The position numbers and the translations under genes are program-made. From Pinus tabuliformis (Eukaryota > Streptophyta > Pinopsida > Pinales > Pinaceae): a stretch of 64,000 bases of DNA. Below are positions 1-11,813 of the stretch, in pieces (position 1 is the first letter of the stretch; each line of letters begins with the position of its first letter). The notes beneath the pieces were generated by a model that made no database searches, was not told where the DNA came from, and saw only the letters and a list, made by a program, of their open reading frames with translations. The stretch spans positions 212,529,742-212,593,741 of the forward strand of contig CM062818.1 in assembly GCA_031772625.1 (NCBI GenBank), written 5' to 3'.

Positions 1-111
1 TATAACTTAGCTCATGGAGGTATTTACATCCATATACATATATACATATACCAAAACATTAGCAAAGAAAATGCCAAACATATACCAACATCAAACCAAA
101 ATTTCTTTGCC

Positions 112-1620
112 TCAACCAACAAACAATGAAGGATATAGGGCCCACATCTGATCCACCATCTCCCATGCAACTTCTTCAGGCCCAAATTGCTTCCACTGCA
201 CTTTAACTTTCTCTATAGCTTTGTTCATGAGCATGATATATGTCTGCCATAATATGCACTGAGGCTTCGGCTGGAACTCTCCTTCTTTCTCCACCTGCAA
301 TACAAACCAATCAATAACATGATAATCATCCTTTATATACTCCTTAGGCAATGAAATATGGAAAACACCATGGAATTTCACTGTTGGAGGCAGTGCAAGT
401 CGATATGTCACTCGTCCAATCCTCTCAAGGATCTCAAAAGGCCCACAATAGTGTGGTGCCAACTTGGCACATGAACCAATCCTCAAAGAGATTTTCTTGG
501 GGTTGATGCACAAATACACATGTTCCCCAACCTAAAAATCCTTGAATACCCTATGTTGATCTCCATAACTCTTTTGTCTATCATGTGTTGCCTTTATATT
601 CTTCTTTATAACCTTCATTTCCTGCTTTGATAAAATAAGTACCTTGTTCACTGGATCACTCCAGCTAATGGGAGTGTTACAACTCTGTCCATATAATGCC
701 TCAAAAGGACTCATCCTCAATGACTCTTTATAATCATTATTATATTTTAACTCAACCAATGTAAGATACTCCTCCCATTTCCTCTGCTGGTGCATCACAT
801 ACATCCTCAAAATATCCTCCAAGATCCTATTGACCCTCTCTATTTGTCCAACTGTATGCGGATGATAAGTTGTATTGAAGGCCAGCTCTATACCCAAACC
901 TGCAAATAGCTCCTTTCAAAACTTGGAAGTGAACTTTGCATCCTTGTTTCACACAATCTTCTTCGGAACACCATGTAGTCTCACTATCTCTCTCATGAAC
1001 ACCTGTGATACCTCACTAGCTGAATATGTAGTCTTCACTAGAATGAAGTGGGATACCTTGCTCAAACTACCAACCACGACTATAATAGAATCATGGTTCC
1101 TCGTTGTCCTTTGAAGACTTGTAATGAAATCCATGGAAATGACCTCCCATTTCCATTTTGGAATCGCTATAGGTTGTAGTAAACCACCTAAATGCTTACA
1201 TTTTTCCTTTACTTACTGACAATCTAAACATCTAGCCATGAACTCTACCACTTCCTTCTTCAGATTCGGCCAATAATTGAACTTCTTCATCGCCATCAAT
1301 GTCTTTTGATATCCTAGATAACCCGAGTATGGCTTGACATGAAACTCCCTTAAGATAAGCTTCTTGAGCTCACTGCAATTTGACACATAGATCTTGTCCC
1401 TAAATCTCACCATACCATCTGTCGTGAGATGATAATATGCATCGTGATCACTTGTACCTGTACTTATACTCTGTTGTAACCTGTGCATGATCTCCATGTA
1501 CTTTTCATCCTGTCGTCCTCCCTGTAAGATCCTATCCCGTAACTTTTTCCCATAAGAGATCATAGTTGTTGTACGATTTACATGTAGCTTCCTTCCAAGA
1601 GTATATGCAACCTTGTTCAC
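112..1620 (-). pseudogene. G1 copy A integrase region with chromodomain-like C-terminus
   Basis: Minus-strand coding remnants in integrase order. 1213-1620 holds an H2C2-type zinc-binding segment ending MARCLDCQ. About 949-1134 starts the catalytic core with MDFITSL. 532-897 continues the core with the conserved stretch around YHPHTVGQIERVNR. 112-519 carries the GPFEILERIG...YRLALPP C-terminal domain, followed by VKVQWKQFGPEEVAWE, which resembles a chromodomain. In chromoviruses this tail is thought to steer integration to particular chromatin. The region is broken and not expected to work. Confidence 0.85.
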
Positions 1621-1639
1621 CTTCCCTTTGATGTATCTA

Positions 1640-3274
1640 ATCTAGAATTTAAAAATCACTAAGGGTGGCTAACCATGTAGCTTGCCTGGTATTTAGATTC
1701 GAACGGTCAAACAAATACCTCAAGCCAATGTGATTGCTCACAAATGTCAATCTCCTACCCTGAAGGTTGTGTCTTCATATCTTAAATGCATGTATAATTG
1801 CTGCTAGCTCAAGATCATGCATCAAAAATTTTTATTCGAGCTCATTCAGTTTCAGTGACTCATAGCACACTACTTGTCCTTATTGCATGATAACTTCACC
1901 AAGTCCTCTCTTGCAAGAATCTGTACACACTACAAACTCCTTGTCTGAATCCTCAATCTTTAGCAATGGTGCATGTGTCAACCACTGCTTAAGTTGCTCA
2001 AAACTAGCCTCACATTCTTATGTACATTCGAAATTTTTACCTTTCCGCTACAATGATGTGATAGGATATGCAATGCGTGAGAAGTTCTTGATGAACCTCC
2101 TATATTAACCTGCCAATCCCATGAATGACCTCACCTCATCCATATTCTTAGGATTTTCCCATTCAATGATGACCCCTATCTTTTCAGGGTCCATTGCTAT
2201 GTCATCCTTGGAGACAACATTCGCCAAGTAATGTACCTCAATTAGAAAGAAGATACATTTGCTTAGTTTAGCATACAACCGACGCTCTCTTAGCAATATC
2301 AACACTACTGCTAAATTCTCGACATGTTTTGCCTCATTTTTAGAATAAACCAATATGTGAATACAATAACAAATGTGTCGTGATAAGGATGCAACACGTT
2401 ATTCATCAAACACATAAATGTAGCTAGAGCATTAGTTAAACCAAATGGAACAACAAAGAACTCATAATGCCCATACCTGGTCCTGAATGAAGTCTTGAAT
2501 ATATTATCTTCCTTGATGCATACCTGATGGTATCCTGATCTCAATTTGATCTTAGAGAACAATGATGCTCCCTTCAGCTGACCAAACAAACCATCAATCG
2601 TCAGCAATGGGTACTTGTTCTTAATCGTTACCTTGTTCAATTGTCTGTATTCAATACACAATATGAGATTACCATCTTTATTATTTACAAAAAACACTGG
2701 TGCACCCCAAGGCGATACAATTGGCCTAATGTATCCCTTTTCAAGCATCACCTTTAACTACAACTTCAACTCTACCAACTCAAGTGTGTTCATCCGGTAA
2801 GGAGCATTTGATGTCAGAGTTTTCCCTGGCACTAACTTGATAGAGAATTCTACCTCGTTGTGAGATGGAAACTCTATAATGTCTTGAGGGAATACATCCT
2901 GAAACTGATATAGAATTGCAGCATACCAAATCTAGGAATCCTTTATCACAAGAAATGTGCACTGCAAACATCACACAAACATTTCTGCAACTATGCTTAG
3001 CTTGCATAACGGTAACTATCTGCATTGATGTAGGCTTCTTCTTCCCCTGCAAAGTCCTCTTTTCCTGACTATCATCCACACACTCAATGATCTTGTTGAA
3101 GCAATCCACTTTGGTTCTATGAAGGTATAGACAATCCATACCCAAAATCATATTATGTGATCCCAATGGAAATACATTCAAATGTGTTGTTGTAGCCATA
3201 CCATTTACCTGAAATATGCAAACTCTTATCCAATGGTGAACTTGCTTCTTTGTACGTGTGGCCAACTGTATCAA
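1640..3274 (-). pseudogene. G1 copy A protease, reverse transcriptase and RNase H remnants
   Basis: 2105-2751 carries RT motifs on the minus strand: [47 protein letters not shown] and VPFGLTNA. About 1640-1830 carries RNase H-like residues, seen best in the other copies as LAAIIHAFKIWRHNLQGR. 2780-3274 covers the protease and linker, including GMDCLYLHRTKVDC. Family membership is clear from the motifs and from alignment with copies B and C. The region is broken. Confidence 0.8.
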
Positions 3275-3399
3275 CCAATATTATGCATGCACTTATTTTC
3301 TCAAACCACATTTATCCACAAAGTATTAATATAAGTATATTTAGATCTAAGATCAATCAAAATATAAACAACTTGATCACAAATCTTACTGTCTATCTC

Positions 3400-4640
3400 A
3401 ATGATGAATGCCTAATGATCTGCGTGCATGTTGTCCACATCTGCATATATCCAAGGAATGTTATGACCATCATTACCAACTATATGCACCTCTTGAGAAC
3501 TATAGATATGGGGTGTACCTCCACTCTCATACTGTGGACAATCCCCTCTTATGATGATCCTTACCACATATCCAACACTGCAATGGTTCCCCACCACCAC
3601 CTCTAGCCTGTTGCTCTTTATTTCACTTCTCAACTATATTGAATCTCGTGTACGGAACTAAATTTCCTTTCTAAGTTTCATCTTGAGGTCTTCCTCTCTT
3701 TGCGTGGTCATTTTCCTTTGGCTTTCTCATTTCTTTTCAAGTCATTCTTAGGCTACACTTCACGCTTCGACTACTCATAACAATGTTTCAACTTTCGGAT
3801 GGCCTCCTCTAACAATCTAGGCTCATCAAACTCAATCTTGTCTTTGTATGCTACTGGAAGTCCATTGATGAATCTCTTAACCTTGGCCTTCTCCTACCTG
3901 AGGTAAGGCACATATCTCAACAACTCCAAAAATATGCTAGTATGCTCCTCATATGTTATAGAACCCATCCAAAAATCATAAAACTCCTTATCCCTATCAT
4001 CATAGTACCTCTATGACAAGTACTTCTTCTTGAAGAGCCTTTCAAATGCATGACAAGTCAAATCTTCCACATGTATACCTTTGAAATTATTCACGTCTTC
4101 CCACCAAATATCTGCTTTACCTTTGAGATTGAAAGTGGTTATCTTTGCTTTCATGTTTTTTGAATAATCATGCAATCGGAAGAATTTATTCATGCTCAGA
4201 AACCATGGTTTTACATCATAAGATTTATTCATCTCTCCATCAAAGGTAGGTGATTTTCCCTTCTTACACTCATTTGGCAGGTATCCTGTATAACTCCTCA
4301 TGTAAGGGTGATAACGTTGATGATCATGATGCTTGTGAGAACTAGAACTAGAATAGTACATGTGTCTATAACCTCTCCTATTCAGAGTATCCAACAACCT
4401 GCCATCTCTCACCATGTTATATCTATCCGAGCTATGTCTACGAGGATACCTACTTTCATATGCCACATTATTTTTGTCCTACTCCTCATGGTTGATCCAA
4501 AGTGGTCCCTGTCATTGCAATACTCACAAACTCTAAAGTAGTATCGCATTAGCCTCTGCTTGTTTCTCCTGTGCCAGCATGATTTTTTAATTGTCATCGT
4601 TACAACTCCTTATTTCTTCCTTCAAGCTTCTTAATGTATC
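3400..4640 (-). pseudogene. G1 copy A gag remnant with zinc knuckle
   Basis: 4011-4466 encodes a retrotransposon gag (capsid) segment recognisable by KGKADIWWEDV and HAFERLFKKKYL, preceded by an Arg/Tyr/His-rich N-terminal stretch. A CX2C-type zinc knuckle (CWICGKDHHK) lies near 3540-3590 in another frame. The matching regions of copies B (~44050-45110) and C (~56550-57600) support the assignment. The region is broken. Confidence 0.75.
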
Positions 4641-5364
4641 TTCCAAGTTAGAAGAGTGCCCCATGCCACACTTCCCTTTTCATTCATAGGGAGATTCTAT
4701 GTAGTCTACCACCTTGCTAGCTATTTGACCTCTTTCCTGCAAGGCATACTATGTCACCCAAACCAAATCACAATAAAAAAATGTACCATAGCATAATTCA
4801 AGGAGGATACCTTGTCTACAATATCATCAAATCAGTGTGACATATGTATAACATAGGCATAATAGCATATATACATATCTTGAATAAGCACATAAACATC
4901 ATTCTAGTTAGGGTCGAGTCATCAATGCAAGGCCATATCAACAATGCATGATATGACCTCATGCATGACAATAACCATTACTCCATTGTACACATTGCCA
5001 CATGCAACTATCAACATGCATAAGCAATGCCTAATCAACTACACATACGCATAGACACGTGTAGTCAAGCATAAACGATCAAGTCTTGTAACCAATGTAC
5101 AAGACTGATGCATGTAATCAAGCAACCAAAAATGCAACCTAACATACAAGGATGTAACCAAACTTCATATGATCATGTAACCAGGCATATACTCCTGACA
5201 ATGCATTCCACAAAGTCAACGTTAAGTTCCTCATGATAATCTAACTACAACCATGATCAACATAGTGCAATGAAACAAGCACATGGAATGCAAGTGTAAG
5301 ACACACACATGTAACTGACATTCATGCATGACCAACACATTCACCCAAGGAGAGCATAACCACA

Positions 5365-5374
5365 CTCTGATACG
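5365..5374 (-). other. Primer-binding site of G1 copy A
   Basis: The minus strand just inside the 5' LTR reads CGTATCAGAG, close to the TGGTATCAGAG expected for initiator tRNA-Met priming. Copy C has the equivalent site at 58350-58360. Confidence 0.65.
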
Positions 5375-5378
5375 AATC

Positions 5379-5834
5379 CGTGACACCCCCTCCTCCCAGG
5401 TCTACCTAAGCAACCGTCGAGTCGAGGTAAACATGCGACGAGAGAGGCCACTATAAGGGATTCAACATCATTGGTGACCTTAAGGAAATGGAATTGATAG
5501 AACACATCAATCAAACCCATCAACATTAGCAACAATACCCTTAGGAGACATGCCATCCACTCAAACATTTTTCCCCTCAGTCCCACTGATGTTTTAGGCC
5601 TGTTAACCCCTAGTTTCTCTTAGGCTATAGGCATGACATCATCTAGAAACCCAACTTCACTCTCACAAGACTTAGCCATTTCCTTTTACAATTTCCTTAT
5701 CCATAATAAAACGATGAACACCCACACTAGGATGTCTTGCCCAACATTCAGCTTGGAATACGTGTCCCTTAATCGTCGTCTTATTTTGTCTTTATTAACT
5801 TTTATTAGATGAACTTTTCACTAGGGTTATTACA
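5379..5834 (-). repeat. 5' LTR of G1 copy A (shortened)
   Basis: Both ends match the ends of the 2.0-kb G1 LTRs at 38362-40386 and 50875-52889. On the plus strand the left end is a near-match to TGTAACACCC and the right end reads TTATTACA against CTGTTACA. It is about 0.46 kb long, so it is broken relative to family length. The five bases to its right are AAGAA. Confidence 0.8.
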
Positions 5835-6902
5835 AAGAATGAATATAATATCCTAGTGCTTAGGAAGCTTGGGAAATGAGAAAATATTTGTCAAAGTGAA
5901 CACCAAATTTAAATTGGGTAAATGGGTAGAAGGGAAATGGTTTCATTTCACTTTTACCATGTTCTAGACACTTGTACAATCACCCTTAAGCCCAAATTTG
6001 TCGTTGCATGAGTAGGTGAAAACCAAAAAACAATTATTGGGAAGATGTTATATTAAGATGGATTATAAAAGAAGTGGCTTGCCCATCACTGGGGCTAGCT
6101 ATCTAATGATGAAATTGTTTATGGAAATTATTATTGTTGATGCACTTGTGTTATGATAATGGTGAGTTAGACAAAACCGTGTTTGTGCCAACTAGGTATT
6201 TGTGGATAAAGGGGATGAGAGTACACCTACAACATGAAAATGTATTAAAACTAAAAATTCATGGTTCCTTGTATTATTTGATTGGGACCAAATTGTATGA
6301 TTTTTCAACTATTGTGGTTTTGATCACCAACTGAAGTTGGTAGTGAGATCCTTGTAGAGCAGTATGCCACTATTGTTATGGTTGTGATCACCAGATAAAG
6401 ATGGTGGTAATATCGTTGCTTGAAAAGGTAGGGAGAATTACTATCAAGGTTTATATGTTTAGTTGAAGGTGGTATTAATACCCATATATGCCATATCCTA
6501 TGGGATTTAGATGTGCTACAAGTTCAAGTGCCTTTCTAGCATACCTCAACTAAATTTTTGTAAGCCTCATAAATTTAACCTTGAGCACTTTTGGGTTGGA
6601 TCCTTGAGAATTGTTGTGAATTATAATTTCATTCCATTATTGAGCTTAACCCATGATTACAACAAAATACCTCTTAAGATGGTTGGTTTGCTTGGGTCAA
6701 AAATTGACCTTGGTATACTTTTTCCTTTTGTTTAATGAACACTAGTTTGTTAGATTGTTAGATCTTCTTGGAAATTTCTTGTGGGTACTCAAGTGAAATT
6801 GACTTAGCCGTGGGATATTGCAAGTTACATATTTCATGTATTTGGATTTTAATTGTGCATTAATGTTTACTTACATTATGTTGTAATTTAATGTTCTCTA
6901 TG
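5835..6902. other. No gene recognised
   Basis: AT-rich DNA to the right of G1 copy A. Short open frames here (about 60-75 codons) show no family motif. I see no tRNA, promoter or repeat of note until about 6900. Confidence 0.5.
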
Positions 6903-7078
6903 GATCTCGGGCATGCCCCTTATTTCATGTATATTGCTTAGATTTTATGCATATGCATGAATGATTACAGATATTGCATGCTTAATGTATATATAGTATT
7001 GGATATATAATTCTCTATGGATCTAGAGCATACCCCTTATTTCATGTATTGATTACAATTTATGCATGTGCGTGAGTG

Positions 7079-7137
<59 letters not shown>

Positions 7138-7262
7138 CGTGCGCCCCCCACCTTATCCAGATATTGCATGCTTAATGTATATATAGTATTGTATATATAA
7201 TTCTCTATGGATCTAGAGCATACCCCTTATTTCATGTATTGATTACAATTTATCCATGTGCA
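6903..7262 (+). repeat. Short direct copies of a local repeat
   Basis: A motif of roughly 60-110 bp beginning near GGATCTNGNGCATNCCCC and running through TTATTTCATGTAT and ATGCATG recurs at about 6903, 7021 and 7203. Longer, more diverged copies lie at 7378 and 8028. The spacing is irregular and a (TA)n tract separates two copies. Confidence 0.7.
7081..7135. repeat. (TA)n microsatellite
   Basis: An uninterrupted alternating TA tract of about 55 bases, embedded in the local repeat mosaic. Confidence 0.95.
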
Positions 7263-7377
7263 TGAGTGATTATATATAGATATGTTATATATATTGGCTG
7301 GCCCCCCCTCACGCCTCCCCTTTTAACAATTACAACTCTATATATTCCATATGAGAAACATATTTATATTGTCAACA

Positions 7378-7737
7378 GGGCATGTCCCTTATTTCATATA
7401 TCTATTAGATTTCATGAAGTGTGTGTGAATGATTCCAGAGATTGTATGCTTAATGTGTGTGTATGTGTGTGTGTGTGTGTGTAATTGAAAAAACAAATCC
7501 CGGAATAGAAATTTTATCGAAATATTATAATATCTAACGTAGCTTGTTATGTATCGGTAAATAATATTGTTATTGTATTTGACCAATTGATGGTATTAAT
7601 GTTGCTTTGTGTATGACTATTATTCTATTTGGCCCTTGGGACACCCTTGTTGAGTATGATGCCTAACCAATTGAGGGTATTCACGAAGGGGTAAAGTCAT
7701 AATAAGATCCATGTAGAGAGGTTCCACTATTGGGGTA
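7378..7737 (+). repeat. Local direct repeat R1, copy a (~360 bp)
   Basis: Aligns with 8028-8379 over its whole length: both begin GGGCATG(T/C)CC and end near CCACTATT(T)GGGTA, and share TTTGGCCCTTGGGACACCC and AAGATCCATGTAGAGAGGT. Copy a has an internal (GT)n tract at about 7459-7482 that copy b largely lacks. No coding motif is visible; its origin (old element piece or local duplication) is unknown. Confidence 0.8.
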
Positions 7738-7741
7738 ATAA

Positions 7742-7868
7742 ATACATGAAATAAGGGGCATGCCCTATTAACGATATACGTATGTTTCTCATATGGAATA
7801 TATAACGTTGTACCTATAAAAAACGAGGGGGGAGGGGACATTCCCTAGATCCACACACACACACACAC

Positions 7869-7944
<76 letters not shown>

Positions 7945-8058
7945 AATGCCCCCCTTCCCCCCCCCCCCCTTTTTTTTACAGGTACAACACTATATATTCC
8001 ATATGAGAAACATACATATATTGTCAATAGGGCATGCCCTTTATTTCATGTATATATT
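7742..8058. repeat. Imperfect palindrome with a microsatellite core
   Basis: The left arm (about 7742-7850) and the right arm (about 7941-8058) are inverted copies. The left reads ATGAAATAAGGGGCATGCCC...TTCTCATATGGAATATA; the right reads TATATTCCATATGAGAA...GGGCATGCCC, complementary and in reverse order. The core is (CA)n then (TA)n. A third, direct-orientation relative of the right arm lies at about 7336-7395. Such a structure can fold as a long hairpin. It could be a MITE-like element, but I found no convincing target-site duplication. Confidence 0.75.
7852..7940. repeat. Compound (CA)n-(TA)n microsatellite
   Basis: A (CA)n run of about 18 bases followed by about 70 bases of alternating AT, followed after 7940 by C-rich and T-rich homopolymers (about 7955-7977). 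Confidence 0.95.
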
Positions 8059-8379
8059 AGATTTTATGCATGTTCGTAAATGATTTCACAGATTGCATTC
8101 TTAGTGTGTGCTTTCTGTGTGTGATTGAAAAGAAGAAATTCGTGGAGTATAAATTTTATGGAAGCATTATAATAACTCCCTTAGCTTGGTATGTGTGGGT
8201 AGATAAGATTGTGATTGTATTTGACCAACTCATGGTATTAATGTTGCTTTGTGTATGGACATTATTATATTTGGCCCTTGGGACACCCTCATTGAGTATG
8301 ATTCCTAACCAATTGAGGCTATTCATGAAGGGATAAATTCATAATAAGATCCATGTAGAGAGGTGCCACTATTTGGGTA
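8028..8379 (+). repeat. Local direct repeat R1, copy b
   Basis: Partner of 7378-7737 (see that entry). The two copies differ at many positions and in the central GT-rich tract, so the duplication is not recent. Confidence 0.8.
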
Positions 8380-10499
8380 TCTTGCTCGACCAACTAAGGG
8401 ATATGCTTTAGGGGATCGAGTGGTAGTAAGATATTTGGACATCATTTCCCTATAGGATATGGGAGTGTTGAAAGTATAAAAGGCTCTCCACCATGTTATG
8501 ATTGATCAATTAGAAGTACGATACTTGATTTGGTTTATTGGTTAGAGTTGGATTATGATCCTTGATTTGGTCTACGAGTCTATGTGAGTAAACTTGTTGA
8601 TTGCCTCGTAATTTATCCTACACCTTATTGAGATTCAACCATACTCAGTAAAAAACACCTATATCGATGTGGCTACATTAGATGGGTGGAAATATGCCCT
8701 AGGACATGAAACCCCCCGAGTTGATAGCATGTGGTGATATGCTAGTCTAGACTAGTGACTAGACTTTGGTAACACATAGGACTACAAGGACTTGTTTGGT
8801 TTTCCACTATTATAATTTCATCATTTGCATGTGTCATCTAATGTCCAACTAGGATTCATTATTGAGCTTTATTAGTATGACCATTTTTTTGAAACTCCTA
8901 AATGAGAATTGTATTAGTTCCTTGTAACTAAAGAAAAAATTAAAATATAGAAGGCGTGAGCATAGAAAATTAACACCCTCTAGTGTAGAATGTTTGTTAC
9001 AACTACAATGTGCAATAATTTTACTCTCTTTGGATCTAATATCATTTTGTAATATCTCTACTAAACATGAGTAGGTTGGGTTGTCATTTGGTCAAAAAAT
9101 CATATCACTTAGAAAATAAATTTATAAAGAATATTACTTTTGATTATAAATATTTCATAATGACAACACATAAATTAGTAGAAAATGTTTAGTAACCCTT
9201 TACCTATTTGAAATTAAAAAATGAATGATGGGCAACAAATTAGTGTAGAAAAACCTCTAACTTCAATACCCCCAATTGGGACAATTAAACTCTAATTCCA
9301 ATACCTCCAAGACTTTCACATGATAATCGATGCTTTTTGAGACATCACCCATCACATGAATCCTCTAACTCAAACAAACTTAATTATGGAGTTTTTTTCC
9401 CCATAATTAATCCCACTTAACTTGTTCCTCCAATTGCAAAACTTAACAAATAAATTGTGTTATATGCCCTATTTATTTAGGGCACAATCTAATTAATAGA
9501 TGAAATATTTGTTGGCTCAAATATGATAATACAATTTTGAGCAAGATTGTGATTTCTTGTTTAAAATGCACTTTTGAATGTATAAATGGATCCAACACCC
9601 TAAAAACCCTTAATGCACTAAATTTTGTATATTAAGTAACTTAAACTTATGATTCTTTACAATCTCTACTAGATTTTGGGAAAAATTGACTAAAAATATG
9701 CTTGAAAAAGGGTCATTTCACTATTAGTTAAACTATGAGGTTATTTAATATTAACTTCACCTTTTATTTTAAATAATTGTAAACTACCCAAATCATTATG
9801 TGTAACCTGAAATTATTTATACCAACTTAGATCCATCTTAGCTCTCCATATTTGTTCCCTTCGAGTGCTTGGACATTCCACATGAATACCATCGGTCAAT
9901 ACCATGAGTTCTCAATAGCATTACTGAATACTATGGGCCATTTCTATTTTTAATATTATTTTATTTTTATAGAGTTATTTTTATTTTTATTCTTATCTTT
10001 TTATTTTATTAATTTTGACCAAGTTAAAATATTTAGTTTATTTTACATTAATTTTTTAGATTAATTTTTTTTTTGCTTTTATGTAATTTGACTTAGTCAA
10101 AATTTTAAAAATTACATTACAACATCCCTATTGGAAAAAGCCTCTAAACACAATAAAATAAATCATTAAACTTAACTCTCATCTTATGAAAATTAATTAA
10201 TATCACCAAAATTATTATTATTATAATTTGAAGTATTCAAATAATACTCGTTACACAAAGTAATTAGATTCCAAAAACAGATAAAAGAAAATGATTTTTT
10301 TTAATTGGTCATTGATGCATTAAATAACCCTTGAAACACCCTCATGATTGTTGAGGGCTACGAGGGGGTCTAAGGGTAGACCACTTATGCCCCACTTACA
10401 ACATATGCGTTTAGAACTGGACAAAAAAATACTAATATTTTGAATACCAACGTGTTTATTAAGATTCATATTTATAAATACGAAGTTTGGAGATTGAAA
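8380..10499. other. No gene recognised
   Basis: AT-rich, no long open frame, no family motif and no tRNA seen. 9930-10100 is strongly T/A-biased. Nothing here supports a feature. Confidence 0.5.
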
Positions 10500-10839
10500 T
10501 CATGAGACCGTGGCGGAAGATTTATTAATTCGCCCCCCGAGTATTCCTTTCTTTTGGACCGGCTTCGTGCAATATATGTAGAATCGAGTCCGGAATATAT
10601 AACACTTTTTCCCAAGGTGTTAGGTTACTTGTGAACCACGGCCCGTAACGTTTAAATATCTAAACCCTAATCATCCAACGCGCTATATAATCTGCAATTG
10701 GTTCGATTGTGTATCCTCTTCATATAACACTCTGCAATTGGTTCGATTGTGTATCCTCTTCATATACCACTCTGCAATTCGTTCGATTGTGTATTTCTCT
10801 TCATATACCACTCGATAGATCTTGTAAAACAAAGCGAAA
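10500..10839 (+). promoter_or_regulatory. Probable promoter and 5' leader of the repeat-protein pseudogene
   Basis: Base composition becomes less AT-rich from about 10500. AAACCCTAA (a telo-box, in plants often found upstream of translation- and growth-related genes) lies at 10662-10670. CTATATAA (TATA box) is at 10683-10690. The leader to the ATG at 10840 is filled by three 40-bp repeats, and the ATG context GCGAAAATGAAG is reasonable for a plant start. Transcription is inferred, not shown. Confidence 0.6.
10691..10811 (+). repeat. 40-bp tandem repeat x3 in the 5' leader
   Basis: TCTGCAATTGGTTCGATTGT starts at 10691, 10731 and 10771 (third copy with one change), exactly 40 bases apart, each followed by a GTAT...CTCTTCATATA segment. 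The first unit starts directly after the TATA box, so added copies would lengthen the untranslated leader or duplicate initiator-like elements. Confidence 0.9.
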
Positions 10840-10974
10840 ATGAAGCGTCGTTATCCCTGGCACGGCTTTAACAATGACAACCACAGGCATCGAGCTGCCA
10901 AAGAGATAAGGGAACCCACACCTAAACGTGGGCGCCCATTCAAACCTAGAAATAGTAGTCAGGGAACCGAAGGG

Positions 10975-11600
10975 CGGATCTGGCGATTTCCAGATAACCA
11001 GAACATGCAGACGTGGCCTCCGTTATATGACACACAAAACAATCGGTTTCCACCACCAGCTGCTCCTCAAGGACGTAGAAATGGACGTCAAGGAACCCTA
11101 GGTGGACGGATCTGGCGATTTCCAGATAACCAGAACATGCAGAGGCGGCCTCCTTTACACGAAACACAAAACAATCGGTTTCCACCACCAGCTGCTCCTC
11201 AAGGACGTAGAAATGGACGTCAGGAACCCTAGATGGACGGATCTGGCCATTTCCAGATAACCAGAACATGCAGAGGCGGTCTCCTTTATACGAAACACAA
11301 AACAATAGGTTTCCACCACCAGCTGCTCCTCAAGGACGTAGAAATGGACGTCAAGGAACCCTAGATGGACGGATCCGGCGATTTCCAGATAACCAGAACA
11401 TGCAGAGACGGCCTCCTTTATACGAAACACAAAACGATAGGTTTCCACCACCAGCCGCTCCTCAAGGACGTAGAAATGGACGTCAAGGAACCCTAGATGG
11501 ACGGATCTAGCTATTTCCAGATAACCAGAACATGCAGAGGCAGCTTCCTTTATACGAAACACAAAACAATCGGTTTCCACCACCAGGTGCTCCAAACCCC
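10975..11600 (+). repeat. 132-bp coding minisatellite, five units
   Basis: Units begin CGGATC(T/C)GGC...TTTCCAGATAACCAG at 10975, 11107, 11238, 11370 and 11502. Spacings are 132, 131, 132 and 132. Units are nearly identical, so expansion or homogenisation was recent relative to the gene. The long open frames on the opposite strand are a by-product of this repetition. Confidence 0.95.
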
Positions 11601-11601
11601 A

Positions 11602-11813
11602 GGCAATTCCTATTTTGCACCCTATAGGAATTTTAATGCGACCTGACATGGGGCTGGTATAAGGCGATATAACAAGCGGCTAGGCTAGGTGATGAGAGAG
11701 AAAAAAAAATAGCGAGATGTTGTATCGCTTTATATCGTATGGCTTTATACCGGCCCATGTCAGGCCTCATTAACCTCATTAAAATTCCTATTGGATGCGA
11801 AATAGGAATTGCC
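11602..11813. mobile_element. Mutator-like MITE with 9-bp target-site duplication
   Basis: A 212-bp element with long inverted termini. The left starts GGCAATTCCTATTTTGCACC; the right, reverse-complemented, starts GGCAATTCCTATTTCGCATC. Complementarity continues inward for roughly 80 bases with gaps (CCTGACATGGG...GGTATAA). It is flanked by a perfect 9-bp direct repeat CAAACCCCA at 11593-11601 and 11814-11822. The 9-bp duplication and G-starting termini fit non-autonomous Mutator-like (MULE) elements. No coding capacity. Insertion plus duplication adds 221 bp to the host gene, not a multiple of three. Confidence 0.85.

Larger units (their letters stand above)
1..5834 (-). mobile_element. Ty3/Gypsy LTR retrotransposon, family G1, copy A (runs off left edge)
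   Basis: Read on the minus strand the order is 5' LTR (right end), tRNA-Met-type primer site, gag, protease, reverse transcriptase, RNase H, integrase and a chromodomain-like tail. That order is typical of Ty3/Gypsy chromoviruses. The interior aligns by eye along its whole length with two further copies in this window (from 40387 and 52890). The 3' LTR lies outside the window. The element is broken, with many breaks, and its 5' LTR is much shorter than the 2.0-kb LTRs of the other copies. It looks old. The exact chromovirus clade is not resolved. Confidence 0.9.

Noticed and set aside
5835-5839. AAGAA next to the copy A LTR equals AAGAA left of the B and C LTRs, as if one target duplication
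   Set aside because: Five A-rich bases can match by chance, and the surrounding flanks do not otherwise align.
7845-8027. 60-codon open frame with alternating Ile-Tyr
   Set aside because: It is the translation of an (AT)n microsatellite.
10691-11600. CRISPR-like regular repeats
   Set aside because: The repeats are contiguous with no unique spacers, the unit is coding (132 bp) or leader (40 bp), and the DNA is plant nuclear.
10946-11649. Long open frames on the minus strand across the 132-bp repeats
   Set aside because: They are mirror frames kept open by the repeat periodicity (132 is divisible by 3); the plus strand has the promoter, the start and the non-repeat coding ends.
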